Origin: JAJPKK01 sp963747835
GTDB taxonomy: Bacteria > Pseudomonadota > Alphaproteobacteria > Rhizobiales > Xanthobacteraceae
Assembly: GCA_963747835.1 (NCBI GenBank)
Contig: CAVVGO010000006.1
Span: 62,001-126,000 of the forward strand
Direction of reading: 5' to 3'
Length of the DNA stretch: 64,000 nt
A model generated the notes under the pieces. That model saw nothing but the letters and a program-made list of their open reading frames with translations, did not search any database and had not been told where the DNA came from. Positions 1-9,601 of this stretch are shown here, piece after piece. Position 1 is the first letter of the stretch, and each line of letters begins with the position of its first letter. Position numbers and translations under genes: made by a program.

Positions 1-768
1 GACGTTCTCTTCGCCCAGACTGACCGCATCGGCCATCGCCGATACCCGCTTGACCGGAATGACCACCAGGAAGTGCAGCAACAGGTTTAGCATGATGCAG
101 ACGATCACGAATATCGCGACCAGGATGATCAGGAAGGTGACATAGGCGTCGCGGGCGAGCTTGAGCGGAACCGCCATCGGAACCGATACGACTTGCGCAC
201 CGATGGTCTCGTGGAGCTTCCAGCCGAACCCGTTCACCGTGCCGTAACTCTGCGTCAGGACCGCCGGTGCGGCGGCCGGCGTGCTGTGGCAGCTCAGACA
301 CGCCTCCTGGCCGATCGAAAGCGGTCGCGACAGATTGAGCGTGGGCCCGATCGGGGTATCGCGTTCGACCACGAGTTCCGTCCTGGCCGGTTCGTTGCGA
401 AACAGGCCGATGATATCGGCCTCCCAGTCCTGCGCACGATCGGTCAGATTGGTTGGATTGAGCGCGGGCTCGCGATAGGTATATCCGGCGAACGCAGCCT
501 GCACGTCCTTGAAATTCTTTTGCGCGGCATAGGCCGGCACGGTCTCGGGAACGAATTTGCCGTCATGCTCGAGGGGAAGCAACGGACCGAGTTCCTGAGC
601 GGTATATTTACGGATCGCGTTCGCCGCCGTCATCATGATGCGGGCGTTCTGCAATACCTGCTCACGCGCGTAGTCGACGAAGACGCGGTTGAGCACGAAG
701 GCGGCAACCACAAATCCGACGGCAAAGGCCGCCAAGATCACCAGGTTGAACTTGGCTCTCAGCCCCAT
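1..768 (-). CDS. c-type haem sensor, DUF3365-like, partial
   Basis: Translating the minus strand from the ATG at 768 gives 256 codons that run off the window edge, so the C-terminal part is missing. The protein opens with a membrane segment (about residues 7-27). A periplasmic domain follows, with motifs such as RPLSIGQEACLSCHS that carry one CxxCH haem-attachment site. A second hydrophobic segment (about residues 205-230) comes next, then PVKRVSAMADAV, which looks like the start of a HAMP linker. This layout fits the DUF3365 / Tll0287-like haem-binding sensor family, where a covalent periplasmic c-haem senses redox or gas and passes a signal inward. The output domain lies outside the window, so kinase, cyclase or chemotaxis output cannot be decided. 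Confidence 0.72.
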   Translation of the reverse strand, partial: MGLRAKFNLVILAAFAVGFVVAAFVLNRVFVDYAREQVLQNARIMMTAANAIRKYTAQELGPLLPLEHDGKFVPETVPAYAAQKNFKDVQAAFAGYTYREPALNPTNLTDRAQDWEADIIGLFRNEPARTELVVERDTPIGPTLNLSRPLSIGQEACLSCHSTPAAAPAVLTQSYGTVNGFGWKLHETIGAQVVSVPMAVPLKLARDAYVTFLIILVAIFVIVCIMLNLLLHFLVVIPVKRVSAMADAVSLGEENV

Positions 769-1073
769 TAAACCGGCTCCATTGATGCAGTGACGCACCG
801 GGCACTGCCCGGCTCGCCAACCGCTATATAGCATGCAGATGCGACACGGCGGTATCGATCGCGATGGAAAGAGATCGAGCCCCCGTTGATAACCCTTGCC
901 CGGCTTGCGGACCGCCGCGCCGACGCCGCTGGAGCGGATGTCGGTTGAGTGGAGGCAAAGCGCCGCGTGCCCAGACGCTTACCGCGTGCATCTCGTTGGA
1001 ACACTCCCTAGCCTCCGGTCTGTCAGAAGCGTAGGGTAGCATTGGGGAGGCCGACCAACGACCGAGAGACACA
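769..1073. other. intergenic region, divergent promoters expected
   Basis: This 305-base gap separates the haem sensor (leftward) from the TIR gene (rightward). It must hold both promoters, but I see no convincing sigma-factor box, RNA gene or conserved short gene. The reading frames in it are overlapping and have no recognisable product. Confidence 0.4.
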
Positions 1074-1823
1074 GTGACCGAGGATAATCATCGAGTTTTC
1101 ATTTGTTATTCGTCGAAGGACGAAAAGATCGCTCTCGGGGTCGTTGACTTCCTCGAGGCAGAGGGGCTCGACTGCTGGATCTCCGCGCGCGACGTTCCGC
1201 CCGGCGAGAATTACCAAGAGACGATCGTTCATTCGCTCGAAAAGTCGAAAGGGATTGTCTTCCTGTTCTCGGAATCCTCGGGCACCTCGGGAGAAATAAA
1301 AAAAGAGCTTTCGCTGGCAGCAGCGTACAAAATGCCGGTCTTCCCGCTTCGGCTGTCTCCGATACTGCCGACCGGCGCATTGCGTTATGAACTCGCAACG
1401 CGCCAATGGATCGACATGTTTCCCGACCGGGAACAGGCACTCGGCAAGCTCGCCGACACGATCCGCAACGTCTTGAGCGCCGGGGCGATCGTCGAGGACG
1501 ATACCGCGCGGGAAAGCTTAAATTCGGACCTCCGGCCCGGCGCTGCGGACGGTGCCCCGACCGCGGCCGCGCCTGTTAAAAAACGGACCCGGACGCCGCG
1601 CGCGCCACTCGTCGCGCCCGGCAGCGAACAGTTCGAGGCGATCCGGGCTTTGCTTGCACGGCACATCGGCCCCATCGCCAAGGTCGTCGTCCAGAAGGCA
1701 GCAACCGAGGCACGCACGCCGGACGATCTATGCCAACGGCTTGCCGCCCACGTCAGCACGCCGTCCGATCGAGCGACGTTTCTGCACGCGGTCCGCGCGC
1801 GACTGACGGTAAAGTCATCGTGA
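1074..1823 (+). CDS. TIR-domain protein with C-terminal IGPIAK-type domain
   Basis: 249 aa with a GTG start. Residues 6-135 form a TIR domain: RVFICYSSKDE at the first strand, CWISARDVPPGENY in the BB-loop region, and SGEIKKELSLA carrying Glu78, which sits where the catalytic glutamate of NAD-cleaving TIRs lies. A low-complexity basic linker (about 140-175) follows. The last 70 residues contain IGPIAKVVVQKAA and a Leu-rich helical tail. I recognise this as the small domain often attached to bacterial signalling proteins (DUF8082-like), though that name is from memory. Bacterial TIRs are either NADase effectors or scaffold proteins. A patatin-like phospholipase lies 123 bases downstream on the same strand. 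No signal peptide or membrane segment is seen. Confidence 0.8.
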   Translation: MTEDNHRVFICYSSKDEKIALGVVDFLEAEGLDCWISARDVPPGENYQETIVHSLEKSKGIVFLFSESSGTSGEIKKELSLAAAYKMPVFPLRLSPILPTGALRYELATRQWIDMFPDREQALGKLADTIRNVLSAGAIVEDDTARESLNSDLRPGAADGAPTAAAPVKKRTRTPRAPLVAPGSEQFEAIRALLARHIGPIAKVVVQKAATEARTPDDLCQRLAAHVSTPSDRATFLHAVRARLTVKSS

Positions 1824-1946
1824 CCCCAAACCGGCGATCTTTGACGCCAAGATCGTGGCGCCAAGATCGCTGCCAACCGGCATTGCGTTTGCTATGATGG
1901 CCCCCAAGTAATCAGCTAATTCCAATAGCGCGCAGAGGAGAACGAG

Positions 1947-3113
1947 TTGGAATCGCACCGCACCCCGCTCGAGGCCGTCAACGTATTCCGCAATGAGCAA
2001 AGGGGACAGGTTGTCCTGGTCATGCAGGGAGGCGGGGCGCTCGGCGCGTATCAGGGTGGCGTCTACGAGGCGCTTCACAAGGCGGGCATCGAACCCGATT
2101 GGGTCATCGGCACCTCGATCGGGGCGATCAACGCCGCCATCATCTGTGGCAATCCGGCCGAACAGCGCCTCGCGCGTCTCAAGGAGTTCTGGCGCCGCGT
2201 CGAGCGCGCTTCATTCTGGGCCGGGATCCCGTTCTGGAGCGACGTCGCCGACCGCATTACGTCCTTCTCCACCATGACCAGCGGCATCCCGGGCTTTTTC
2301 GAGAGCAGTTCGCAGGCGTTCCACGGCGCCGAGAATGCCGGTTGCTACTCGACGACCCCGCTGCGCAAATCGCTGACCGAACTCGTCGATTTTGAGCTGC
2401 TGAACACCGCGAAGCCGCGCCTCAAGGTCGGTGCCGCGCAGGTGCGCACCAGCACCATGCGCTACTTCGACAGTCGCGAGATGCCGCTCGCGGTGGATCA
2501 CATCATGGCGTCGGGGGCATTGCCGCCTGCGTTCCCGCCGGTGCGCATCGATGGGGAGCTTTATTGGGACGGCGGCATCTTGTCGAATACGCCGACCGAG
2601 GCGATTTTCGACGATAATCCGCGACGCGATTCCCTCGTGTTTGCGGTCAACATGTGGCATCCGCTCGGCCCCGAGCCCGCGAGTTTTTTTGACGTCATGC
2701 ACCGTTTCAAGGACATCCAGTTTTCGAGCCGCATGAACGACCACATTGCCCGTCAGCGCGAAACGCACCGGCTGCGCCATATCATCTCCAAGCTCGCCAA
2801 GCACGTGCCGGACGAGGCCCGAGCCTCTCCGGAGGTCCGCGAAATGGCCGCCTATGGCTGCACCACGACCATGCATGTCGTGCAGCTTTTGGCGCCGCGC
2901 CTGGAGAGAGAAGACCACATGAAGGAGATGGATTTCAGCCCGGCCGGCATAAAGGCGCGCTGGCAGGCCGGCTTCGAGAACACCAACCGGGCGTTGGCGC
3001 GCGCGGCCTGGATCGGAGAGGTCTCGACGCTCGAGGGAGTCATCCTGCACCAGCTCGATGCACCGGATAAAGCCGTGCCGACGTCGGAAAAACTTGCCGA
3101 TGCGGCGGAGTGA
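1947..3113 (+). CDS. patatin-like phospholipase, DUF3734 type
   Basis: 388 aa. The start is a TTG preceded by AGAGGAG at good spacing; the next in-frame ATG lies inside the oxyanion motif, so TTG is preferred. The patatin fold is clear: oxyanion loop QGGGALGAYQGG (residues 27-38), nucleophile elbow GTSIG with Ser57, and the catalytic Asp in WDGGILSNTP (around residue 208). The C-terminal 120 residues match the DUF3734 extension usually seen in alphaproteobacterial patatins linked to lipid or polyhydroxybutyrate turnover. It should hydrolyse acyl esters in the cytoplasm or at the inner membrane. It follows the TIR gene and overlaps the next gene. A defence role is possible from context only. 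Confidence 0.85.
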   Translation: MESHRTPLEAVNVFRNEQRGQVVLVMQGGGALGAYQGGVYEALHKAGIEPDWVIGTSIGAINAAIICGNPAEQRLARLKEFWRRVERASFWAGIPFWSDVADRITSFSTMTSGIPGFFESSSQAFHGAENAGCYSTTPLRKSLTELVDFELLNTAKPRLKVGAAQVRTSTMRYFDSREMPLAVDHIMASGALPPAFPPVRIDGELYWDGGILSNTPTEAIFDDNPRRDSLVFAVNMWHPLGPEPASFFDVMHRFKDIQFSSRMNDHIARQRETHRLRHIISKLAKHVPDEARASPEVREMAAYGCTTTMHVVQLLAPRLEREDHMKEMDFSPAGIKARWQAGFENTNRALARAAWIGEVSTLEGVILHQLDAPDKAVPTSEKLADAAE

Positions 3114-3630
3114 GCAGGCCTCGGACCTGCATCCTCGCAAAATTTGCGTGATCGTCAGACCCGCGGTTGCCGGCGATGCCGACGCGATCTGGGACATCAT
3201 GGAGCCGACGATCCGGGCCGGCGAGACTTATGCGCTGCCGCCGGACTGGCCGAGCGACGACGCCCTAGCCTACTGGTCGTCGCCCGGTCACACCGTTTTC
3301 GTCGCCGAGGACGGCGGCGCCGCGGTAGGAACCTACTACATCCGCGCCAATCAGCGTGGCGGCGGTGACCATGTGGCGAACTGCGCTTTCATCACCGCAA
3401 CCGCCGCCGGTGGTCGTGGCGTCGCCACCGCCATGTGCGCCCATGCCCTGCGATACGCCGCAGCGGCCGGATATGGCGCGATGCAATTCAACTTCGTCGT
3501 CAGCACCAACACGCGCGCCATCGCGCTGTGGCGGCGGTTTGGATTCGAGATCGTGGGTCGGCTGCCGGGCGCCTTCCGGCATAAGACGCTGGGACCGGTG
3601 GACGCGCTGGTGATGTACCGCAAACTCTAG
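3100..3630 (+). CDS. GNAT family N-acetyltransferase
   Basis: About 176 aa from the ATG at 3100, which overlaps the end of the phospholipase gene; a GTG at 3148 (start of VRPAVAGDAD) would fit the family length better. The fold is a single GNAT domain: VRPAVAGDADAIWDI at the first strand-helix, AVGTYYIRANQRGGG in the middle, the acetyl-CoA loop TAAGGRGVATAMCAHAL (R/Q-x-x-G-x-A type), and a C-terminal NTRAIALWRRFGFEIVGRLP that is typical of the PhnO/RimI-like group. The substrate is unknown. Coupled translation with the upstream gene is likely from the overlap. Confidence 0.8.
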   Translation: MRRSEQASDLHPRKICVIVRPAVAGDADAIWDIMEPTIRAGETYALPPDWPSDDALAYWSSPGHTVFVAEDGGAAVGTYYIRANQRGGGDHVANCAFITATAAGGRGVATAMCAHALRYAAAAGYGAMQFNFVVSTNTRAIALWRRFGFEIVGRLPGAFRHKTLGPVDALVMYRKL

Positions 3631-3742
3631 CCCGCGCGCCGGCAAGCCTTTCGGGCGTTGTGGCGAATTGCTATCATTTTGTTCGGGTGAGCGCCCGCGA
3701 CTGACAGAGCGCAAGCACACGACGGGACCGAGGGAGGCTACC

Positions 3743-4881
3743 ATGCGCGGCACAATGTGGATCAAGTCGGCAGCGGCTTTGGCCGTGCTCCTTATCCAGG
3801 CAGGGCACGACGGCGCCGGCGCGCAGACCCGCACCACACTCGACGTCTATGTGGTCGACGTGGAAGGCGGCAATGCGACGTTGTTCGTTGCACCGTCAGG
3901 CGAATTCTCCTTATCGATACCGGGAACGTCGGCCCTCAGGCCTCGGTGCGCGACGCCGAGCGCATCATGCAGGCGGCCCGCGACGCCCGCCTGACCCAGA
4001 TCGACAACCTGATCACTACCCATTGGCACGGCGATCACTATGGTGGTCTCGTGGAGGTCGCGAAACGCATCCCGGTTCGCAATTTCATCGACCACGGACC
4101 CAATGTTCAGCCGAATCCCGAGGTCGATGAATTCATCGCGAAGGTCTATCCGGTGCTCTACGCTGGCGCCAAGCACACGGTCGCCAAGGCGGGCGACAAG
4201 ATCGCGGTCGCGGGCCTCGACGTCGAAGTGGTGTCGTCGGCCGGCGAAACCGTCAAGACCGCTGTACCGGGCGCCGGCGGGCCGAACCCCCAATGCGCAG
4301 GCTTCAGACCCGGAGAGAACAACGCCGAGGACCCGATGTCGGTCGGAGTCTACGTCACGTTCGGAAAATTCCGCACCATCCATCTCGGCGATCTCACCAA
4401 GAACAAGGAATTCGAGCTGATGTGCCCGAACAACCGCATCGGCGCCATCGACGTGTTTCTTGGCCTACATCACGGGGTCAGTTCATCGAATTCCGAAGTC
4501 ATGATCCACGCGACGCATCCGCGCGTCGCCATCATGAACAACGGCACTCGAAAAGGCGGCGCGCCGGACGTCATGACCGTCCTGCATACCTCGCCGGGGC
4601 TGGAGGACCTGTGGCAAATTCATTTCTCCCAGCTCAGCGGTCAGGAATACACGGTGCCGGGCATGTTCATCGCGAACGTGGTCGACGACCCCTCGCCAGC
4701 CATGCCGGTCAATCCGATCGTAGCGCCCACTCCCAGTCCCAACGCGCCGCCGCCACCGGCACATAACGGGCCGGCCTTTTGGATCAAGGTCATGGCCCAG
4801 GCCGACGGGACTTTCACGGTGACCAATGCCCGCACCGGCTTTGCCAAGACTTACGCGGCGGCCAAGCCCGGGACGAATTAG
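3743..4881 (+). pseudogene. exported metallo-beta-lactamase-fold hydrolase, frameshifted
   Basis: Starts at the ATG at 3743 with a signal peptide (AALAVLLIQA core, cleavage near GAGAQT). Mature sequence begins TLDVYVVDVEGGNATLFVAPSGE, then the frame is lost at about 3905. The match continues in the next frame as LLIDTGN. One missing base explains this exactly. Downstream are THWHGDHYGG (HxHxDH metal site), HLGDLTKNKEF and FLGLHHGVSSSNS, so the ComEC/Rec2-like subclass of the MBL fold fits. The tail (about 60 residues after a Pro-rich PTPSPNAPPPPA linker) is a small C-terminal domain. As written the gene cannot make one protein. A consensus error or a recent mutation are equally possible. Expected location is the periplasm. 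Confidence 0.72.
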
Positions 4882-4906
4882 CTCGGTGCGTGGTGTCAGC
4901 TGAAAA

Positions 4907-5698
4907 CTATGTGTCCAGATTACGGGGTTTGAGCGCGTCGGAACTATCGTCGGGATTCCGGCGCCGCAGCCTTGCCTCAGCGGTGCACTTGCCGACGTGC
5001 GCGTCGCGATTGATGACTTGTAGGTTGGGCACGCCCCAATAGCCGAGCAGCGCCGGCCATGGCGCGTCGCGATGCTCGCGCCACACCCGGAACAGTGGCA
5101 CCCGGTGATCGACCTCGGCGGTCTTCCACAGCCTGCCGCCGGTCTCGGCGCAACGCCGTCGCTGAACGCGTTTGAGCACACCGGCATAGTCGCTCGGCGC
5201 CGACCAAAGATCCCAGGCGACCACGCACGCCGCGTGCCAGCCAGCGTTGGTATTGGGGCCGCGATCCCACAAATCGACATGCCAGCCGAACCGGTAAACG
5301 GGCTGGCCGCAGATGCAGCAGAAGCCGGGCCCCGGCGCATACTGGCGCTCCCGATACGGCGCCGGCGGCACCCGGAAGCTCGCCGCAAGACGATCCGGAT
5401 CGGAGGCGCCGTCGCGAAGCCGCTTGGGGCGACGCCGCTTGGGCCGGTCCGACTTCGCGCCGGCAAGCCGCCAGGTCCAGCCGGGCGGTCCGCCGCTGCG
5501 CGCTGCGAGGGCGCGGGCAAGCCGATCGGCACGCAGCGGATGCGCCCGCCAATACGAATTGATCGCAAGCCGGGGCATCGGCGGTGTGAAGCGCCGCTGC
5601 AACGCGTGAGCGAGCACCGCCGGCGGAAAGATCGCCGGCAGCGCCTTGGTGAGCCGCGCCAGCGCCTTCCGGTTGATCTCGTCACGCCATTCCGACAT
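4907..5698 (-). CDS. HNH-endonuclease-like protein
   Basis: 263 aa. The N-terminal half is basic and Arg/Pro-rich without a known domain. From residue 125 a treble-clef-like element appears: FCCICGQPVYRFGWH, later WHAACVVAWDLW. Then comes the HNH-like core TAEVDHRVPLFRVW, followed by NLQVINRDAHVGKCTAEA, which gives the spaced D/H, N and H residues of an HNH nuclease and the usual H-x-x-K ending. The product should be a cytoplasmic DNA nuclease or nuclease-like protein. It is convergent with the MBL gene and stands alone, with no methylase or phage gene nearby. I do not know its substrate. Confidence 0.62.
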   Translation of the reverse strand: MSEWRDEINRKALARLTKALPAIFPPAVLAHALQRRFTPPMPRLAINSYWRAHPLRADRLARALAARSGGPPGWTWRLAGAKSDRPKRRRPKRLRDGASDPDRLAASFRVPPAPYRERQYAPGPGFCCICGQPVYRFGWHVDLWDRGPNTNAGWHAACVVAWDLWSAPSDYAGVLKRVQRRRCAETGGRLWKTAEVDHRVPLFRVWREHRDAPWPALLGYWGVPNLQVINRDAHVGKCTAEARLRRRNPDDSSDALKPRNLDT

Positions 5699-5780
5699 GC
5701 CCGCCGCCCAATGTGCCGGCAGCCGTCATAGCGACGCGGCGTAAAGGTTTCCTCAACGGCGCGGCGAGGGCGGCGCAGAA

Positions 5781-7628
5781 TCAGCGCGTCAGCAACTCGC
5801 GCACGGCGCGTTCGGCCTGATCGATGGCGAGATGCGCGTAGGCGTCGCCACCGGCGTCTGAATTGGCGATGGCGACGCGGCCGACCGTCCGACGCGCAAG
5901 CTCGACCGTTTTGTCATAGTCGTCGCCGTCGAACAGCGAGTTCGCCACATAGCCGTAGCCGTGGGTCCAGCGATTGACGGTAATCGCGAGGATGTCGCGC
6001 GCGCTCGAAAACCCGCCGCCGCCCAGCATGCGGTCAAGGTCGTCGCGGATCGTCGTCTCGAAATCCGAAAAAGTCATATCGAACAGCTTGGCGGCGCCGA
6101 TGCGAAACTGAGTGCGTGCGTCGAGCCCGGAATTGGGCGCACCCGGCACGTGCTCGAGATGAAGCACCATCGGCTCGGCCGGATCGCGCGGATTGCGGTA
6201 GCCACCGAGACTGACCGGGTAATCGAGCGACACCTGGCTGTGAAACGACATCGGCGCTGAAATGTCGAAGACCTTGAGCCGCGCCCATGACTGCCAGTTC
6301 CGGATCAGCACATTGGTATAGACGAGCGGCGTCTTGACGTTCTGCGCCAGAGCATCGCGCTGCTGCTGCGGAAGTTCCGGCATGAGATGCGGAATGATCA
6401 TGTGAAAGCAGGCGAGCACCGCATGCCGGGCGGCAACGCGATATGCCGCGCCGTTGCGCACATAGCCGATCACGACCTCGTCGCCGGCGTCATGAACCTT
6501 GACGCACGGTTGAGTCGAGACGGATGCGCAGGTTCTGGCCGGGCCGGTCGAGTACGTCGTAATCGAACGGCGCCAGCACGATGTCGTCCATGGTGGCGCC
6601 GGGCGCGATGCCGGGAACCTGGGCACGCACCAAGAGGCGCGCCAGCGAGGCGTTGCCGTCGGGGAAATGGTAGATATACGGCTCGCTGCGCTCGGCGCTC
6701 ACGGCGGCCGGCAGGCCCAGACCCGCGAACCCGGGTAGCCGAACTCGCGCACATCGGCGGCCGGCACCGCATCGCATCCGAGCCCGAAAAAACCCTGCGT
6801 GCGGCCCTGGAAGCAGTTCGCAACCTCCTCGCCGCAACCGCAAATGCGCGTGACGTAATCGCGGTAGCTGGTGGTCTTGAGCACTGCGAGCTTCTCAGCA
6901 ACTGAACGACCCGCCAATGGATCGCGGGTAACGTCATAGAGCGCCAGAAGCTGCGCCTTGCCGGCGTCGGACACCGGCAGCGCGGCGACGAACGCGTCGG
7001 CTGGTCGGTGTGCCGGGCCCGCAAGGTCGGCCGGTCGCGTCGTCAACTGATCGCCCGCCACCAGCACGTCACGACCGAATGCCTCGCGGGCGAAGAAGAC
7101 GCCTCGCGAGAGCCCGAGCGAGGGATAGAGCCCGCGCTCGAACGCGGTCTCGAACCGCGCAATGTCGACCCCGAGATCGCGCAACAGGCCCTTGGCCACC
7201 TCGCTGTAAAGCGTCTTTGGCGATTGCAGGGACTGGCTGCCGCCATAGCCGATGACGAGACGGCCGTCCGCCGTGAATTCGTTGCGCTTGGCGTGGCCGC
7301 CGAAATCGTCGCAATTGTCGAGAACCAGGATCCGTGCATCCGGCCCAAAGGCGCGGCGATAGAACCAGGCGGCCGCAAGTCCGCTAATGCCGCCCCCGAC
7401 CACCGCGAGATCGTAGCGTTCCGCGATCGGGGCATCATCGGTGTGAAAGTCAACGCCGTTGCGCGCGAACGCGTGGGCGACGTCGAACGACCCCGGATGC
7501 TGGCCGCGCAAGCCGGTGAGCGCCGGCGGATAGCGCGCCGCCGCGGCCGCAAGCTGCCCGGCAGGCGTCAGCCCGGACGCGATCGCGAGTGCCGTGCCGT
7601 TGAGAAAGTCGCGACGGGATATTGGCAT
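5781..7628 (-). pseudogene. Tat-exported spermidine-dehydrogenase-like flavoprotein, two frameshifts
   Basis: Begins at the ATG at 7628 with a twin-arginine signal MPISRRDFLNGTALAIASG. The FAD-binding GxGxxG follows (YDLAVVGGGISGLAAAW) with LDNCDDFGGHAKRNEF, the pattern of the SpdH-type amine dehydrogenases. Coding continuity passes through three frames: a break near 6733 (after REFGYPG) and another near 6515 (after RIRLDSTV). The last frame contains NRWTHGYGYVANSLFD and ends at 5781. Total length is about 615 residues, normal for the family. It would oxidise spermidine or a related amine in the periplasm, using FAD and possibly haem. Both breaks could be sequencing errors because all three segments look conserved. 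Confidence 0.68.
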
Positions 7629-7849
7629 CGCAGAAATTACCACGCCCGAGACGATGACGGCACGCAATTTGTGAACGACACATCTTCTGTCAACGCACGC
7701 GGGCCAGCGCGCTTGCGGTCTCGACGCCCGGTTCGAGCAAGCGTAGCCGCCCTCGAACTCGACCCGATGACTTCGGCGCGCCACCGGAGTAATCTCCGCC
7801 GACGGCGGACGAGGGTCTGCCTCAAACCAAAAATCAGGGAGTAGACGAG

Positions 7850-8821
7850 ATGGTAGATATGAATTTATCGCGCCGTCGATTGCTCGCCGGAGCGTCCGCC
7901 ACGGCCGCTGCAGGCTTGGTCGCCGGCACGGCGCCGGGAGCCGCCAAGGCGCCCATGCTCAACACGCCCGCACCGGCGTTCTATCGTTTCAAGATCGGCA
8001 CCATCGAGGCGACGGTCGTTTCGGACGGACCGATGGCGACTGGCGCGCCGGGCAATACCTTCATCGGCCCGACCCAGCAAGAACTCGGCAAGATGATGAC
8101 CGATCTGTTCCTGCCGCCCGACAAAGTGATCCTCGACCAGAACGCGCTCGTCATCAACACCGGCGACAAGCTCGCCCTGTTCGAAACCGGCATGAGCTCG
8201 GTCAAGCGCAACAACGACATGGGCCGCCTGACCCGGAACCTCAAGGCTGCAGGTATCGACCCCAAGGACATCGATTACCTGATTCCGAGCCACGCCCACA
8301 TCGACCATGTCGGCGGTATCCTGGCCGAGGACGGCAGCCAGAACTACCCCAACGCGCAAATCTATATCTCGCAGGCGGACCTTGAATACTGGACCAGCGA
8401 TGCCCGCAAGGGGACTCCCGGCGAAGGCTCGATGCTCGCCGCCAAGAAGAACCTGCTGCCGAACCGCGATCGCATCCTGTTCTACAGCGATGGCAAGGAC
8501 GTCATTTCGGGGGTCCAGGCGATGCACACGCCCGGCCACACCGTCGGACACACGTGCTTCGTTATCAATTCGGGGGGCAATACGCTCTATTTCGCGGGCG
8601 ATCTCGTGCACCACAACATCATCGTCGAGAAGCCGCGGATGGAGGATGCCTTCGACACCGACCGGCAGCTCGGCATCCAGACGCGCCTGAAACAGATGGA
8701 CATGCTTGCGGCGCAGCGGATGCTGTCGCTCGTCTACCATCTGCCTTGGCCCGGCCTCGGCCATTTCGTCAAACAGGGCGACGGGTTCCACTTCGAGGCG
8801 GAGCCGATGTCGTTTACTTGA
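7850..8821 (+). CDS. Tat-exported MBL-fold metallo-hydrolase
   Basis: 323 aa with a GGGAG ribosome site 5' of the ATG. The twin-arginine leader NLSRRRLLAGASATAAAG ends near AKAPM. The MBL fold has all metal ligands: SHAHIDHVGG (HxHxDH), HTPGHTVGHTCF (third His) and AGDLVHH (bridging Asp), with a late LPWPGLGHF. This resembles the AHL-lactonase-like / quinolone-hydrolase group of exported alphaproteobacterial MBL enzymes, so quorum-signal hydrolysis is possible but not shown. It is divergent from the flavoprotein gene upstream and convergent with the isochorismatase-like gene, from which it is separated by two strong hairpins. Confidence 0.85.
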   Translation: MVDMNLSRRRLLAGASATAAAGLVAGTAPGAAKAPMLNTPAPAFYRFKIGTIEATVVSDGPMATGAPGNTFIGPTQQELGKMMTDLFLPPDKVILDQNALVINTGDKLALFETGMSSVKRNNDMGRLTRNLKAAGIDPKDIDYLIPSHAHIDHVGGILAEDGSQNYPNAQIYISQADLEYWTSDARKGTPGEGSMLAAKKNLLPNRDRILFYSDGKDVISGVQAMHTPGHTVGHTCFVINSGGNTLYFAGDLVHHNIIVEKPRMEDAFDTDRQLGIQTRLKQMDMLAAQRMLSLVYHLPWPGLGHFVKQGDGFHFEAEPMSFT

Positions 8822-8837
8822 CGAATGCTCAATGAAC

Positions 8838-8911
8838 TGGAGCGCCATCCGATCAAACCTGATGGCGCTCCAGGCGGGTCATACACCGGGCCGCCGCCCG
8901 GCGGCCCGGTG
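8838..8911. terminator. two tandem hairpins between convergent genes
   Basis: First hairpin 8838-8872: 12-bp perfect stem TGGAGCGCCATC with an 11-base loop. Second hairpin 8884-8911: 12-bp perfect stem CACCGGGCCGCC with a GCCC loop. They lie between the stop of the MBL gene and the stop of the leftward isochorismatase-like gene. Neither is followed by a clear T run, so factor-independent termination is uncertain. A bidirectional transcript barrier or mRNA 3'-end stabiliser is the likely role. Confidence 0.6.
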
Positions 8912-8944
8912 CATGACACATGGCGCCACCGCAATGGCCGGCGC

Positions 8945-9601
8945 TCAGTTCGCGAACTTGATCAGATCGCTGCGGGTGAGCGTGACGTTCTCCGTGAGGA
9001 CGGCTGGGCCGCCCTTGTAGAGGTGCCAGGCCGCGTATTGTTCATTGTAGGGGTCTTCCGCCGACATTCCGTCAACCGGCACGACCGCCTTGTAGCCGCG
9101 CTGCACCGAACCGTTGCTGGTGCCGACCACTGCGCCCTGGGCTGAGGTGCCGGTCACGATCACGGTCTTGATCCCCTTGTCCTTGAGCCGCTGCTCGAGG
9201 TCGGAACCGATGAACTTGTCCGCGCCGCCACGGACCACCCACTCGCCGGCGCGCGGCGCCAAGCTCTGATCGACCATGCCCTCGGGACTGGGAGTGCCTC
9301 CGACAAGCGTATAGAACACCATCATGTTGTGAGCGCGGGCCTCATCCAAGAGCTTTTTGACATTGGGAACCGTGGAGGCACACCGTGGACGGACGCCGCA
9401 ATTGGTCTTCATGAGATCGAGGATGAGAAGCGCCGTGGTCTTCGGATCGACCGTCGCCGGCTTGAGCTCGGGTACCGCCGGGGGCTTTACGGTCGCCCAT
9501 TCAGTGGTGATATCGTTGGCCCGCGCCGGCAGGCCGGCAAGCGCCATCAGGACGGTGGCGATTGCCGCCGTGCGATAGGACGGCGTGGTGAGATGCTTCA
9601 T
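8945..9601 (-). CDS. exported isochorismatase-like protein lacking the nucleophile Cys
   Basis: 218 aa. The ATG at 9601 is chosen because GGGAGG sits just upstream and a signal peptide follows (AAIATVLMALAGLPARAND). The isochorismatase-like fold shows the first-strand Asp in ALLILDLMKTN and the Lys in RGGADKFIGS. At the expected nucleophile the sequence reads TGTSAQGAVVGTS, with Ala where the cysteine of cysteine hydrolases stands. So it is probably not a classic amidase of this fold. A subgroup of exported homologues seems to share this change. Role unknown; periplasmic location is expected. Confidence 0.78.
   Translation of the reverse strand: MKHLTTPSYRTAAIATVLMALAGLPARANDITTEWATVKPPAVPELKPATVDPKTTALLILDLMKTNCGVRPRCASTVPNVKKLLDEARAHNMMVFYTLVGGTPSPEGMVDQSLAPRAGEWVVRGGADKFIGSDLEQRLKDKGIKTVIVTGTSAQGAVVGTSNGSVQRGYKAVVPVDGMSAEDPYNEQYAAWHLYKGGPAVLTENVTLTRSDLIKFAN

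Noticed and set aside
2211..3200. 329-codon minus-strand frame
   Set aside because: Shadow of the patatin gene; no motif, and the other strand has the full active site.
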